From the NCBI RefSeq assembly GCF_037031225.1, contig NZ_JAYEZN010000001.1, forward strand, positions 1,116,001 to 1,180,000: a stretch of 64,000 nucleotides of DNA, written 5' to 3'. Below, piece by piece: positions 41,528-51,665 of this stretch. The notes under the pieces were generated by a model. That model was not told where the DNA came from. It did not search any database and worked only from the letters and a program-made list of their open reading frames with translations. The stretch's first letter is position 1. Each line of letters starts with the position of its first letter. The translations under genes were made by a program, and so were the position numbers. Origin of the DNA: Halorientalis sp. LT38 (lineage in GTDB: Archaea; Halobacteriota; Halobacteria; Halobacteriales; Haloarculaceae).

Positions 41528-44500
41528 ATGACGACTCCACCCACATCCCCCGCAAGGTCCCAACAGTCCCCGAATGCAGACTCCCTCCCCGTTCTTGCCG
41601 ATGATGCGCGCCCCTATATCCAGATCCGACCGACGACAGATCACGCTGATCCCTGGAATCTCCCGCTGCACCTGAAGCGCCTCCACCGACTCTGCTTCGA
41701 CGATAGCGCTCGTCATTGGTTACCCTTCGATTCGCCGGCTCACTCCACGATCGAAGTAACACTCTATACCCGTGGACACGGAGAGATTGCCTACCTATTC
41801 GGATGCAGCGCTCCCGAGAAACTCGACGCACTCGAAGGCTTGCTACGAGAGGCCGTTCCCAACAGCTACCAATTCCAGCGTGTCGAGTTCCATACCGACT
41901 CACTGACGGACCCCAATCATGGATCGATCGCTGGAATCGAATTCGAGGGCCGGCCCAGATCGCCCAGAGATTGGCAGACGAGACTCACACCATATACGGA
42001 CTTCTACGGTCCCGAAAACCGATACAGAGCGAACGGATCGAACTCCTCACGTGAGGGCCAGACGAAGACGATTCCACTCGCGACCATCGCAGAGGCGATG
42101 GCGAGAAGCGATACACCAGTCCTGTATCAGGCACTCCTCACACCCTATGACGATTTCACGAGTGAACTCGACACCTATAGCAGGGCCATCGAGACGGGTT
42201 CCGTTGGCATCCTCGATCAGGCCATCAACGCACTGGCTGGCTATCCCGACCCGGAGGATATCCGACTCACGGCAACTGATCAAACGCGACTAGAGACCCT
42301 CGCCGAGAAGGACGGTCGCCATTCGTTCATCGTGAATGCCCGAGCAGTTGCGATGGGTGGGAAAGCCCGGGAGTCAGAAAACCTGATTCGAACCCTCGAA
42401 AGCGCTTTCGCCGAGGTGAGTGGGGAGACCTACGACATACGCGCGTCCATCTCCACTGGAAATCCAGGGCAAGATCTCTTCGAGCGTATCACTGACCGAA
42501 CCATCCACCACCCAACTTACGAGACACTCACACAGCGACTCCCGGGAACCCAGACAGGGAGTGCCGGAATCGTCGCTGACCCCGCCGAGGTCGGGAGTTT
42601 CTGCCTGTTGGATGGCGATGCACTCACCACCGAAGGAAGGCGTGCAGTGGCTCCGACACCGGCCGCAAAAACTGGACTGAGGCTCCCACCCCAGTCCGTC
42701 CTGGAGAACTACCAGCAACCGGGCTTCGAGGTTGGCCTCCCGCTCACTGCCGATAAGACTCCAAGGAACAGTCCTGTTGCCGTCCCGCCTGCACTCCAGC
42801 CGATGCATCAGGCGATTCTGGGTGCGACTGGTTCCGGAAAGTCAGTCTTGAATCTCAGTGGTGTGCTCTCAAATCACGCCAGGACGGATGGACCAAGTGT
42901 TCTCTTTCTCCCCAAGGGCGGCAATGCTGTTACAGAGTATTTGCTGGCCCACTATGCGAGATTCGATGGACTGGACGACGTCGTCTACTTCGATTGCAGT
43001 GAGACGGTGCCTGCCCTCTCGTTTTTCGACATCAGGCCACAACTCGAGACGGGCATTCCACGAACCACAGCCGTCCAGGACGTCGCAGATCACTATATCG
43101 AGTTGCTCGGCCAGATCATGGGCACGGAGCGATTCGAGCGTGCCGTTCGCTCACCAGACTTGATTCGGTATCTGATTCACGCACTGTTCGATCCAGTCCA
43201 TGGCTCGGATGCCTTCTCCCATCGTGAGCTCCACCTCGCCGTCAAGACGATGCAACAGGATGGGAGTCCGCCTGCCGTCTCGGATGCAGAACTCGAACGC
43301 TCGCTGAGCAAGCAACCCGATACGGATGCTCGCACGTTCTCGAAGATCATGGCTGGTGTGGCGAGTCGGATCGAGAAGATCACGATCGATGCCAGACTGG
43401 CTCGGATGTTCAATCACGTCGCTGTCGATGAGCCGACTGACGACGAGCATGCGAGCCCCGACGAAGACGGCACTGCCGAAGACACTGCACAGACACCCCA
43501 TTTCGATCTCGGGGAGTACCTCGACGAGGACGTGGTCATCATCGTCGACACGGGCGGCATTCGGACGGCAGCCCAGCGTGCAATTGCACTCGCGATCCTC
43601 TCGAATGCCTGGTCGGCACTCAAGCGTCGGACGCGCTCGAGTGGCCCCGAAACCGATCACTCACTGGTCAATCTCTATATCGAGGAAGCAGCGAGTATCG
43701 CAAACGCCTCGCTCTTGAAAGAGCTCCTGGCCCAGGGCCGAGAGTTCGACGTCTCGGTGACGCTGGCGATGCAGTTTCCGAGCCAACTCGCCGGTGCTGA
43801 TGCCAGTGCAGCAGATGAGTTGTTGAACAACGTCCAGTCGGTGGTCTCGGGAAGCGTCCCGTCTGATTTTGAGTTGGCCAAACGGCTGGCGACCGGGGAA
43901 ACGGATGCACAGACGATTGCTGATCGCCTCGATGGCCTTCGCCGTGGTGAGTGGCTCGTGAAGCTACCCGGTGAATTCCTCGGTGAAACTCCCGAGCCAT
44001 TCCTCGTGCAGTCTCTGCCGCTCCCGCCCGGCCATCCGAAGGGGTCGATGCCGCTTGCTGGGGAGACTCACTCAGACTTCGAGTCCGCTCGTGATGATCT
44101 TGAAGCCCGTAGTATAGAAACGGTCGGGCTTGAGCTCACAGAGCCACAGACTGTCGAGAACGCGAGTCAAGAGGGAGACGAGGACGAAGAAGCAGTTCCG
44201 GTGCGAGTGGATAGTGCCCTCCCACATACCAAGCGACTCCCGGGGATGGTCAGCTACGATGAGGGTGGCCATGCACTGCTGTGTGTTGATTGTGAGACGC
44301 GCTACTCGCCTGATGATGCCGGACTCGAACAGGCGATCGAGTGTTGTCACTCCCGCTCTGAGGTTGACCCTGATGATATCCCGATCACCGACGTAAATCT
44401 CAGACTCGACGAGAGCGAGCGTCGTCAGAGTGAGTGGTCCGATCAGGCGCTCATGTTCCTCCAGGCTGTGCACAATGCGAGTCAGTTCACCTACGAGCCA

Positions 44501-45235
44501 CCGGGATACGATCTGCTCTCGGATTCGATGATCCGCTTACGGGAGTACGTCGGTGTAGAGTCTTCGGAGGTGGATGCGCTCATCGATGCGGGGTTGCTGA
44601 GTCAGGATACGACGCGTCCACATCGATTGTATTCGCTTCGCCCGGAGGGACGCAATCTGATCGGCCAGGTGAATCAACACGGTGTCCATTACGGCCATGG
44701 CAAAGGCGATCTCGATGAGTCTGCCCAGCACGTACTGGGTGTCGAGGTGACGCGCCAATGGCTCGAACGGGAGTTCCGCGAGGATTCAGAGTCACCAGTC
44801 ACGGAGGTCCGGCCCTATTACGAACTCCGAGAGGGATCGGTTCCGGTAGCTGGGTTCATGGGCGATGATTCTGATGCTGCTGAGGCGAGTTCGGATTTCG
44901 AGCAACACCGACTCGATCTTGCTGGATTGGACGTGGATGAGGAGATCGTTGTCGTCTGTGAGATCGAACGCGTCAATCACGATCTCCGAAGAGCGGCCCC
45001 GAGTGATTACGATAAGATGGCTGCCTGTGATCCTGACGAGGCGATCTGGGTGGCGATGTCCCATTCGGAGGCACACGAGATTCTCCAGGCGCTGAACGAT
45101 CCTCTAGAGGGTGACCAGCGTGTCGAAAAGACGTATTCTGAAAGTAGCCCGGTACAGAAGTTCAGGATCGACGAGCCGGGGTTCACGCAGATGCATACCC
45201 TGGAACAGTTGCTCTCGAAGGTACGCGAGGAGTGA
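41528..45235 (+). CDS. HerA/TraG-type DNA transfer ATPase
   Basis: 1235 residues. A long N-terminal part precedes the motor domain, which has Walker A GATGSGKSV (about 445-453) and a Walker B-like VNLYIEEAASIANAS that places the Glu pair as in HerA/FtsK/VirD4 ATPases. SVTLAMQFPSQL and ELLNNVQSVVSG are family blocks after it. The C-terminal 350 residues contain a zinc site (LLCVDCETRY, IECCHS) and a winged-helix region (VDALIDAGLLSQDTTRPHRLYSLRPEG). Proteins of this build are found in haloarchaeal conjugative plasmids and integrated elements as coupling or DNA-pumping ATPases. No other transfer genes are visible in the window. Confidence 0.75.
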   Translation: MTTPPTSPARSQQSPNADSLPVLADDARPYIQIRPTTDHADPWNLPLHLKRLHRLCFDDSARHWLPFDSPAHSTIEVTLYTRGHGEIAYLFGCSAPEKLDALEGLLREAVPNSYQFQRVEFHTDSLTDPNHGSIAGIEFEGRPRSPRDWQTRLTPYTDFYGPENRYRANGSNSSREGQTKTIPLATIAEAMARSDTPVLYQALLTPYDDFTSELDTYSRAIETGSVGILDQAINALAGYPDPEDIRLTATDQTRLETLAEKDGRHSFIVNARAVAMGGKARESENLIRTLESAFAEVSGETYDIRASISTGNPGQDLFERITDRTIHHPTYETLTQRLPGTQTGSAGIVADPAEVGSFCLLDGDALTTEGRRAVAPTPAAKTGLRLPPQSVLENYQQPGFEVGLPLTADKTPRNSPVAVPPALQPMHQAILGATGSGKSVLNLSGVLSNHARTDGPSVLFLPKGGNAVTEYLLAHYARFDGLDDVVYFDCSETVPALSFFDIRPQLETGIPRTTAVQDVADHYIELLGQIMGTERFERAVRSPDLIRYLIHALFDPVHGSDAFSHRELHLAVKTMQQDGSPPAVSDAELERSLSKQPDTDARTFSKIMAGVASRIEKITIDARLARMFNHVAVDEPTDDEHASPDEDGTAEDTAQTPHFDLGEYLDEDVVIIVDTGGIRTAAQRAIALAILSNAWSALKRRTRSSGPETDHSLVNLYIEEAASIANASLLKELLAQGREFDVSVTLAMQFPSQLAGADASAADELLNNVQSVVSGSVPSDFELAKRLATGETDAQTIADRLDGLRRGEWLVKLPGEFLGETPEPFLVQSLPLPPGHPKGSMPLAGETHSDFESARDDLEARSIETVGLELTEPQTVENASQEGDEDEEAVPVRVDSALPHTKRLPGMVSYDEGGHALLCVDCETRYSPDDAGLEQAIECCHSRSEVDPDDIPITDVNLRLDESERRQSEWSDQALMFLQAVHNASQFTYEPPGYDLLSDSMIRLREYVGVESSEVDALIDAGLLSQDTTRPHRLYSLRPEGRNLIGQVNQHGVHYGHGKGDLDESAQHVLGVEVTRQWLEREFREDSESPVTEVRPYYELREGSVPVAGFMGDDSDAAEASSDFEQHRLDLAGLDVDEEIVVVCEIERVNHDLRRAAPSDYDKMAACDPDEAIWVAMSHSEAHEILQALNDPLEGDQRVEKTYSESSPVQKFRIDEPGFTQMHTLEQLLSKVREE

Positions 45236-45732
45236 TTTTCAGAAGTGCTGGTCGTGCGTGTTCTACGGCTGTGTAGTGTCGGACACCGAGCTTCCGATCT
45301 GGTCCCTTGAAACTCGCATCCAGTGAGTGGATTCAACGTGATTGCTAAATACAGAGCGCCTACTGTGCATATCAGTGAGAAATCCTTCTAGAGCTCATGG
45401 AAGATACGTAGCGAGAAAGTTGAGGATACGATCAAGCCACTCGATTTTCACCCTCTTCATCCGGTTCTCTGGCGTCTTCGGTCATAGGCAGATTATCAAG
45501 CGATTCCGTCAATAGGTATCGTCCTGATGTTCGCCATTATCAACATAGAATCACTTTGTGAGCCGTTCTGAAGAGGACTCAGAACCCATTCAACAGGTAC
45601 TCCCTCCCGGAGTGATACCAATCGCACCTGCCCCGCCACGGCGTCGGTCGATGCCGTCGTCACCGCGACAGGTGGACCGACCTGCAGAGAAATCAACAAT
45701 ACGAAGTGACAGCGCTGAAAATCCAATCGGTG
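45236..45732. other. Intergenic region upstream of the PstS-like gene
   Basis: About 500 bases without a supported gene. Open frames on both strands are short or overlap pstS. No clear TATA box is seen before 45733. Low-GC DNA near 45330-45550 differs from the GC-rich flanks. Confidence 0.4.
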
Positions 45733-46920
45733 ATGTCCGATGCCCCTCCAAACCGGCGCGAGTTCCTGCGTGCGACGGGACTCGCGGTCGCCCTGACCGG
45801 TATCGCCGGCTGTATTCAAGACGGCGCGCCCGGCACGCCCGAACCGAACAGCACAACAGCGACAGACGAGCCAACTGCCACCGCGACGGCCCCAGAGGGT
45901 ACCGACACACCCACCGCAACCGAGACCGAGGTCGACGAGACCACCGAGGCGGAGACGACGGACGAAGAACCCACCGAGTCGCTCCCCCCGCTCACGGCGG
46001 ACGGGTCTTCCACGGTCTATCCGATCGCGAACAAAGCGGCCTCGTACTGGAACTCGAACGTGCCCGCCGACGACGAGGAGTACTGGCCCCACGACGAGTA
46101 CGGCATCGAGACCGACCAGAACCTCGCGGACTACTGGGCGGGGCAGTACGGGTTCGAACCGACCGGCGACCGCTCGGAGCCCCCGTATGTCATCAATGTG
46201 GGATTGAGCCACTCAGAGCGAGGGCTGAAAGCCATCAAAGACGGCCGCGTCGACATCGGAAACGCTTCGGCCCCTGCCGCGTCCGAACTCCCGAACGCGA
46301 GTCAGTCCACGCTGGACTCGCTCGTCGATCACGTCGTCGCTGTGGACGGCCAGCCCATCGTCGTCTCACGCGAAATCTACGACTCTGGCGTCACATCACT
46401 TACCGGCGACGAACTGAAGAAAATCTACAAAAAAGAGATTACCAACTGGAGTGAAGTCGGCGGTCCGGACAAGGAGATTCGGACAATCGGCCGGCTGGAG
46501 GGGTCCGGGACCGCAACTGCGTTCCGCGCGAACCTCTACGGCGATCCCGAGGCACCAATCAAACCCGACGACAGAAAGGGGATGAACCAGCAAGTTAAGC
46601 AACTCGTCGAGCAGTCCGACAACGCCATCGCCTATCTCGCGCTCGCGTTCGTCGACCCCGACGGTCCAGTCCCGCCGGTCGCGCTCGAACTCGACGGGAC
46701 GACCTATGAGTACGGGAAAAACCTCGGTGCCACGGGGTACCCGCTCAGTCGCGACCTCCATTGCTACACGTGGGAGGACACGTCAAAGAAAGAGGCCGCC
46801 TTCATCGACATGCTCCTCTCGGAGTTCGGACAGGAGACGTTCGTCGCTGACAATCACTACTTTACCCTCCCCGAAAACCGGAGAGCGACCCAGCTTCGAC
46901 GCCTGCCGAGCCAGAACTGA
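45733..46920 (+). CDS. PstS-like phosphate-binding lipoprotein
   Basis: Start set at ATG 45733 (MSDAPPNRREFLRATG), which places the twin-arginine motif RREFLRATG near the N-terminus; a hydrophobic stretch and the lipobox GIAGC follow. A Thr/Glu-rich linker leads to the solute-binding domain: ADGSSTVYPIANKAA, then RVDIGNASAP, VVAVDGQPIVVSR, LTGDELKKIYKKEITNWSEVGG and GRLEGSGTATAF, all typical of PstS. It is probably an exported, membrane-anchored phosphate receptor. No pstC, pstA or pstB follows, so it must work with a transporter encoded elsewhere or act as a sensor. Confidence 0.88.
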   Translation: MSDAPPNRREFLRATGLAVALTGIAGCIQDGAPGTPEPNSTTATDEPTATATAPEGTDTPTATETEVDETTEAETTDEEPTESLPPLTADGSSTVYPIANKAASYWNSNVPADDEEYWPHDEYGIETDQNLADYWAGQYGFEPTGDRSEPPYVINVGLSHSERGLKAIKDGRVDIGNASAPAASELPNASQSTLDSLVDHVVAVDGQPIVVSREIYDSGVTSLTGDELKKIYKKEITNWSEVGGPDKEIRTIGRLEGSGTATAFRANLYGDPEAPIKPDDRKGMNQQVKQLVEQSDNAIAYLALAFVDPDGPVPPVALELDGTTYEYGKNLGATGYPLSRDLHCYTWEDTSKKEAAFIDMLLSEFGQETFVADNHYFTLPENRRATQLRRLPSQN

Positions 46921-47754
46921 CGGCCCAGCACCATCGATTTTCGCATAGCGAGTCATTCGGTAGATATCTCCTCTCTATGCAGCAGACTAGGCCTGATAAT
47001 TGCAGACCGTTACAACAGTGTCGAGTCAATTACGTTAATTCTGAAGAGTTTGGTTTAGTGGCTGAGTAGACCAAGTTGCAATACTGGTACACGTTCGAAT
47101 GGGATTCAACGACGTCGCAGTCGACAGCGAAACGGAGTGTAACAGTAGCCCGATTCACCGCTAGAAAGGAACAGTTCTGAGAGGAAGGCGACTAGAAGCG
47201 GGGGTGCTCACTGGCTGGGTGTGAACAGGCGAAAATTTGGATTGCCGGGCAGGGTCGTTCTCGGGAGGACTTCGAAGGGATCTAGAAGTTGGGGGCACCC
47301 AGTGAGTATATCAGATTGTAGAGTTAATAGTTTCTGTAAATTCCTAACCCCGGATCCCGTATGGGGATTACAACTATCCTTACAACACCTCGTGGATCAG
47401 GTAGTTCAACCAGATTGACTTCGTACAGTCTTCGCCGATCAGCCTGAGCAGCACGCTTTCGACCGCTTCAGCAATGCCCCCTGTGGGTCGTCCAGACCAC
47501 AGTCAATCGAGTCCCAGTCTAGGCAACTGTATCAAATATACACCACTACCTAGCGGTGGCGACAGCCAAGATTACACCACCAATTTCACCACCCTGAGCC
47601 AATCACGATTCATAATCCACTCAGGTAGAGGATTTGCTAAAATCAATAGGGGCTACATGAACGGGAACAACTACACTAAGCCATTAGTATTTAAATCGCT
47701 GGATGAATGGAAGTCACTGATTCCTGATCACGGTGGAAAGTGTGGCGTGTAGCG
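46921..47754. other. Gene-poor region between PstS and hydrolase genes
   Basis: About 830 bases of mixed composition. A minus-strand fragment at about 47383-47486 reads IAEAVESVLLRLIGEDCTK then SIWLNYLIHEVL before a stop and may be the tail of a decayed gene. An imperfect inverted pair (CTCACTGG.GGGTG and CACCCAGTGAG) lies near 47208-47222 and 47297-47307. A GTATTTAAATCG box at 47688-47699 is the likely promoter of the hydrolase gene. The frame at 47474-47752 does not look real. Confidence 0.4.
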
Positions 47755-48552
47755 ATGGAATCAGTAACATCGGATGATGGAACTCGCATTAGCTATGAAA
47801 AACACGGCGAAGGGCCGCCCCTTCTTCTCATTCACGGAGGTTCTTCTCCGAAGTATTGGATGCCGCTTATCCCTAGCTTTGCCGACAACTACACAGTGAT
47901 TGTCCCGCACCGACGGGGAGTGGGAAAAAGCGGCGACAGTGACGACTATTCCCTCGAAAGAGGCATTGAGGACATCCAAGCAGTCATCAACGATGTCTCA
48001 GGTACGCCCTCTCTTTTCGGCCACTCCTTCGGTGGACTCCTCGCACTTGAAACCGCTCGAAGAACGCCAATCAAGAGCCTCATCGTCTACGAACCCGCGG
48101 TTCTCGTCGGCGACTATCGCGAGCAAGCCTCCTTGGCCGATCAAATGCAGACTCGACTCGAAGATGGCGACCGCCGAGAGGCAATGAAGTTCTACGTTCG
48201 CGAAGTCATGCACGGTGGCGAAATCGAAAACCTGGATGGGTGGCTACGAAACTGGCCTCCCTGGCCAGAAATCGCTGAACTGGCCGAAAACATCGTGCGC
48301 ATCAACAACGCTATCGAACAGTATCGTCTTCCCGATTCGATTACCGTTGATGCACCGGCGCGCCTCCTCACCGGGACCGAGGGACCCCCACATCTCCAGG
48401 ACGGTATTCGTGCTGTAGATGATGCGATGAACGAAGGACAGATCGTTGAGTTCGACGGTGTCGGGCACGGCGGCCCGTCTGAAGCACCCGAGCAGGTCCT
48501 GCCCGAGATTCAGGAGTTCCTTCGATCCACAAACCCCCAAGTCTCTAACTAG
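47755..48552 (+). CDS. Alpha/beta hydrolase
   Basis: Start set at ATG 47755 (MESVTSDDGTRISYEKHG), where family similarity begins. The oxyanion-hole motif is LLLIHGGSS, the nucleophile elbow GHSFGG carries Ser, and the catalytic His is in GVGHGG near the C-terminus. The acid is probably in the LLTGTEGPPHLQDG block. At 265 residues it is a standard single-domain hydrolase; the substrate is not evident. The frame is isolated between a gene-poor region and the convergent HTH_10 regulator. Confidence 0.85.
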   Translation: MESVTSDDGTRISYEKHGEGPPLLLIHGGSSPKYWMPLIPSFADNYTVIVPHRRGVGKSGDSDDYSLERGIEDIQAVINDVSGTPSLFGHSFGGLLALETARRTPIKSLIVYEPAVLVGDYREQASLADQMQTRLEDGDRREAMKFYVREVMHGGEIENLDGWLRNWPPWPEIAELAENIVRINNAIEQYRLPDSITVDAPARLLTGTEGPPHLQDGIRAVDDAMNEGQIVEFDGVGHGGPSEAPEQVLPEIQEFLRSTNPQVSN

Positions 48553-48649
48553 CTGAGTAGAGAGGTTGTCCGATCGGTACCTTCCCCTGTAATCTCCCAA
48601 ATTCTCTAACTGGGTTCTTATGGGAGACATCAACTCCGATGAATCGCTC

Positions 48650-49351
48650 TCAATTGGTGTTAGATTGGTTAGGCAGGGGCGGCCACATTGGCGCAACTGA
48701 CGTCTCGATAATGTGGGTCTGGGCTCGCCGAAGTCGCTCTGAAACGGCCGAGGATGTCACGCCGAGTTCGTCTGCGATATCCTCCAAAGACGCCTTGCTG
48801 GGAATTTCAAAATATCCCATCTCGTAAGCGAGCCGAAGCGCCTCACGTTGTTGATCACTGAGTCCTTCTCCAGGAGGTTCAGGTTCTCTGTCTCTTGTGA
48901 GTCGGCGTAACGTGAGGCCGCCATTTTCCTGCCAAAACTTCCGAAGTTCATCAAATGCTTCACGGTTTGCGAACCAACCAGTTTGCACCCAGCATGATTC
49001 TTGAACTCGTATTCGTTCGATTATTACCTCAGTTGTCGCGAGCGAGCGAAACGCACTGAAATCGTCGATAACATCACCCAGTTGTTCTTCTTCACTCTTT
49101 GATGGAACAATCTGATAGTGGAGAGTGTCACCAGCTTCACCGATGAAAGTATATTCGCCGACGAAATCGGAGGCTTCCAGCGCTTTTGAGAGCTTGGGTC
49201 TCGACGCGCCAGTTACATAGGCCAGAAACACCGCGCGCTCCCCGTGATTGTACTGGAGTTCTACCTCAATCGTAGCACCCGATACTTCTCTTGCAACATC
49301 AATGAGCGGAAGCGTCTCACAGTGCATTTCGTACTCAGCGACGAGCCCCAT
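48650..49351 (-). CDS. HTH_10 (Bat-type) transcriptional regulator
   Basis: Start chosen at ATG 49351 (MGLVAEYEMHC) rather than the GTG at 49372, since family N-termini begin with this strand and a TATA-like ATATTTCC lies at 49384-49391. The N-terminal 150 residues are the DUF-type sensor seen with this family. The C-terminal 60 residues are HTH_10: LSDQQREALRLAYEMGYFE, then SLEDIADELGVTSSAVSERL. Such regulators resemble the bacterio-opsin activator. The convergent hydrolase is a possible but unproven target. Confidence 0.88.
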   Translation of the reverse strand: MGLVAEYEMHCETLPLIDVAREVSGATIEVELQYNHGERAVFLAYVTGASRPKLSKALEASDFVGEYTFIGEAGDTLHYQIVPSKSEEEQLGDVIDDFSAFRSLATTEVIIERIRVQESCWVQTGWFANREAFDELRKFWQENGGLTLRRLTRDREPEPPGEGLSDQQREALRLAYEMGYFEIPSKASLEDIADELGVTSSAVSERLRRAQTHIIETSVAPMWPPLPNQSNTN

Positions 49352-49578
49352 GTCTTCCCAATTCGGATACACAGGCTTGGAAATATCGATGATTAGTTCT
49401 CAACCAGGTAGTTTGGCTATCCCCGATTCACGCTCAAGAGCTGTTGTGTGAGGAGATGGACTGTCTACCCTCAGAATAAACGACCTCGGTTGAAGTGATC
49501 TAAGACTTCTATGATTTTCTCAGTTGTGGGCTAGCTCTCTCTGCTCGGCAAGCAAGCGGAACGGGCGAAACTGGGTTA

Positions 49579-49983
49579 CTACGGCAAGAGTCCAAGTGTC
49601 GTGAGCTGCCAGCTAAACAAGAGGCCCAACAGCGCCAGTATTGTTTGGTGGATGCGTGCAGCCAGTGACCAATATCGGTACCGCCATGCCAGCAATGCAC
49701 CAGCAGTTGTTCCGAGTGTGAGGGCCCCAATGAGAGACGGGAGCGCAAGTACGAGTTGCATCGGGAGCGGGCGCGTGATGAGTGTGAGATCGCCGCCGGT
49801 TTCCAAAACGTATCCAAAGAGCAGGACGAACGCGATCGCGAGACTGCTCACGCCAACGCTTGCCGCACGGGCGAGCCAGGAGAGACTGGCCAGTCGGCGT
49901 TTGATGTCTTTGACGAACTCGTTTGGATCATTGTGTTCTTCTGGCTGTCCGGTTGGTTGTTCTGGGACGTTTGGGTCTGTCAT
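49579..49983 (-). CDS. Small integral membrane protein
   Basis: 134 residues. A charged N-terminus (MTDPNVPEQPTGQPEEHNDP) is followed by three predicted transmembrane helices (AASVGVSSLAIAFVLLFGYV, LVLALPSLIGALTLGTTAGA, IHQTILALLGLLFSW). Its ATG overlaps the end of the serine hydrolase gene by 4 bases, so it is the last gene of a three-gene operon. Family not recognised. Confidence 0.7.
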   Translation of the reverse strand: MTDPNVPEQPTGQPEEHNDPNEFVKDIKRRLASLSWLARAASVGVSSLAIAFVLLFGYVLETGGDLTLITRPLPMQLVLALPSLIGALTLGTTAGALLAWRYRYWSLAARIHQTILALLGLLFSWQLTTLGLLP

Positions 49984-51665
49984 TCGAGATCCCCCACCCC
50001 AGGATCGTTCTCAGAGCGGTGCTGATTCCAGAGCTGCCTGCCGGTGTGTCCACCCCATCCGGCGAGTGAGAGGCCAAAGCCAGACAGTGCCGTCCCGAGG
50101 ACACTGCCGGTGACGAGCTGGCGTTCGTGGAACGGAACTGGCTGGTAGACGGCGGTAGGTTTGCTGCTCATATTCACCACCTCTACATCACCATCTGTGA
50201 CCTCGAAAGCGAGGGCGTCGTGACCGCCAGTTTCCTGATACACGTACGGTTCGGTCTCGACCCACTGCCGGGTGTCTCCGCCGAGTGTCGATGTTCGCAG
50301 TCGGCCGTCGTCTATGGGTTTGACGGTCAGATGTTCGAGCAGGTCGACGATCTGAAGCGGACCGCTCTCCGGGAGATGCGTCAGACTGTACTCGCCAGCG
50401 ACGGTTTCGGCGCGCTCCTGACCGCCCGGCCGTAATGTCGGTGTCGGTGGGGTCGGAGCTGCCTGAAGGTCGTATGCCGCAACTATCTCGTCGACGACAG
50501 CTGCCGGTAGCTCCTTGGGGTTGCTGTTGTAGGCGACGAAGATTCCGACATCGTGGTCTGGAGCGAGCAGGAGATGGCTCGTGAAGTTGACTGTTGCTCC
50601 CGAGTGGGCAATGAGGTTGGCGTCCGGGTCACCGTACTCGTAGAATCCGTACCGCCAGTTTGTGACCGCAGGATGGCGAACGTGGTGGCGGCTATGCATT
50701 CGATCGGCAGTCTCTGATTCGAGGATTCGCGTGTTGCCGACTGCGCCATCCCCGAGATGTGCGCTCATAAACGACGCCATATCAGTGGCAGTCGCGCTCA
50801 ACGAGCCAGCGGGGCGCATATTGATATACGCGTCCTCAGCCGCGACGGGCGAGTTTCCATCGCGGACGTGAGGCGTCGCGAGGTGACCTGGGTGATCTGC
50901 CGGAACGGGCTGAGCAAACGTGCTGTGGGTCATGCCGAGCGGTTCGAAGAGTTCCGACTGAACGTACTCCTCGAACGTCAAGCCGTGGGCTTCGGCAACG
51001 ATGTGGCCAGCCAGTGCCGCACCGTAGTTGGAGTAGCCGACGAGTTCGCCGGGTGGACGAATGCGTGAGGGTTGTCGGTTGGCAAGGACTGTTTCCAGCG
51101 ACTCCAGATCATCGGGATCGGCCACGACGCCAGGATCGAGCGCAGATTCGAACCCAGCAGTGTGGGTTCCGAGGTGCCGAAGTGTCACAGGATCGTCGTA
51201 CGCAGCCGGAACTGTGACAGCCGAGTCACTCAGATACGAGTTGACGTCGGTATCAAGATCTAGCACGCCTCGTTCGACACTCTGCATCACAGCGGTGTAG
51301 GTAACGAGCTTGCCGACTGAACCGACTCGGAAGACTGTCTCGTCAGCCCGAACCGGAACCTCGGAGCCGAGGTTGGCGGAGCCGTATCCTTTTATCAATA
51401 GGGGAGTCTCTCCGTTGACAATAGCGACAGTGGCCCCGGGCGTCGCCGTCCCGATCCGTTCGTCCATCACACCATCGACGAACGCCTTGAGTTCGGCCTG
51501 GTCTGTGAACGACTCGACACCTGGCTGTGAGGTGATCTTGGCCCTCGCTCGACCGCTTGCGGTGCCGAGGCCGACAGCGCCGAGGATACCGAGACCAGCG
51601 AGGAACGACCGCCTTGTAGATTCAGCGCTCTTATCGCGCATCGTGGCGAGTTGTGGCCGTTTCAT
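49980..51665 (-). CDS. Exported beta-lactamase-family serine hydrolase
   Basis: Start set at ATG 51665, which overlaps the methyltransferase stop in ATGA; a further in-frame ATG at 51641 would put the Tat motif STRRSFLAGLG nearer the N-terminus. The catalytic domain has SxxK as SVGK (nucleophile Ser), the YSN triad residue in VGYSNYGAALAG, and HSGA in place of KTG. This is the class C beta-lactamase/esterase/DD-peptidase fold. The C-terminus ends in a hydrophobic segment (LVTGSVLGTALSGFGLSLAG), so the enzyme may be membrane-anchored outside the cell. Haloarchaea lack peptidoglycan, so an esterase or peptidase role is more likely than antibiotic hydrolysis. Confidence 0.85.
   Translation of the reverse strand: MKRPQLATMRDKSAESTRRSFLAGLGILGAVGLGTASGRARAKITSQPGVESFTDQAELKAFVDGVMDERIGTATPGATVAIVNGETPLLIKGYGSANLGSEVPVRADETVFRVGSVGKLVTYTAVMQSVERGVLDLDTDVNSYLSDSAVTVPAAYDDPVTLRHLGTHTAGFESALDPGVVADPDDLESLETVLANRQPSRIRPPGELVGYSNYGAALAGHIVAEAHGLTFEEYVQSELFEPLGMTHSTFAQPVPADHPGHLATPHVRDGNSPVAAEDAYINMRPAGSLSATATDMASFMSAHLGDGAVGNTRILESETADRMHSRHHVRHPAVTNWRYGFYEYGDPDANLIAHSGATVNFTSHLLLAPDHDVGIFVAYNSNPKELPAAVVDEIVAAYDLQAAPTPPTPTLRPGGQERAETVAGEYSLTHLPESGPLQIVDLLEHLTVKPIDDGRLRTSTLGGDTRQWVETEPYVYQETGGHDALAFEVTDGDVEVVNMSSKPTAVYQPVPFHERQLVTGSVLGTALSGFGLSLAGWGGHTGRQLWNQHRSENDPGVGDLE

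Noticed and set aside
45558-46454. 298-residue plus-strand frame overlapping the PstS gene
   Set aside because: Arg-rich translation in another frame of a clear Tat lipoprotein gene.
47474-47752. 92-residue plus-strand frame before the hydrolase gene
   Set aside because: Low acidity, no motif, and it overlaps the probable promoter of the hydrolase; unlikely to be a gene.
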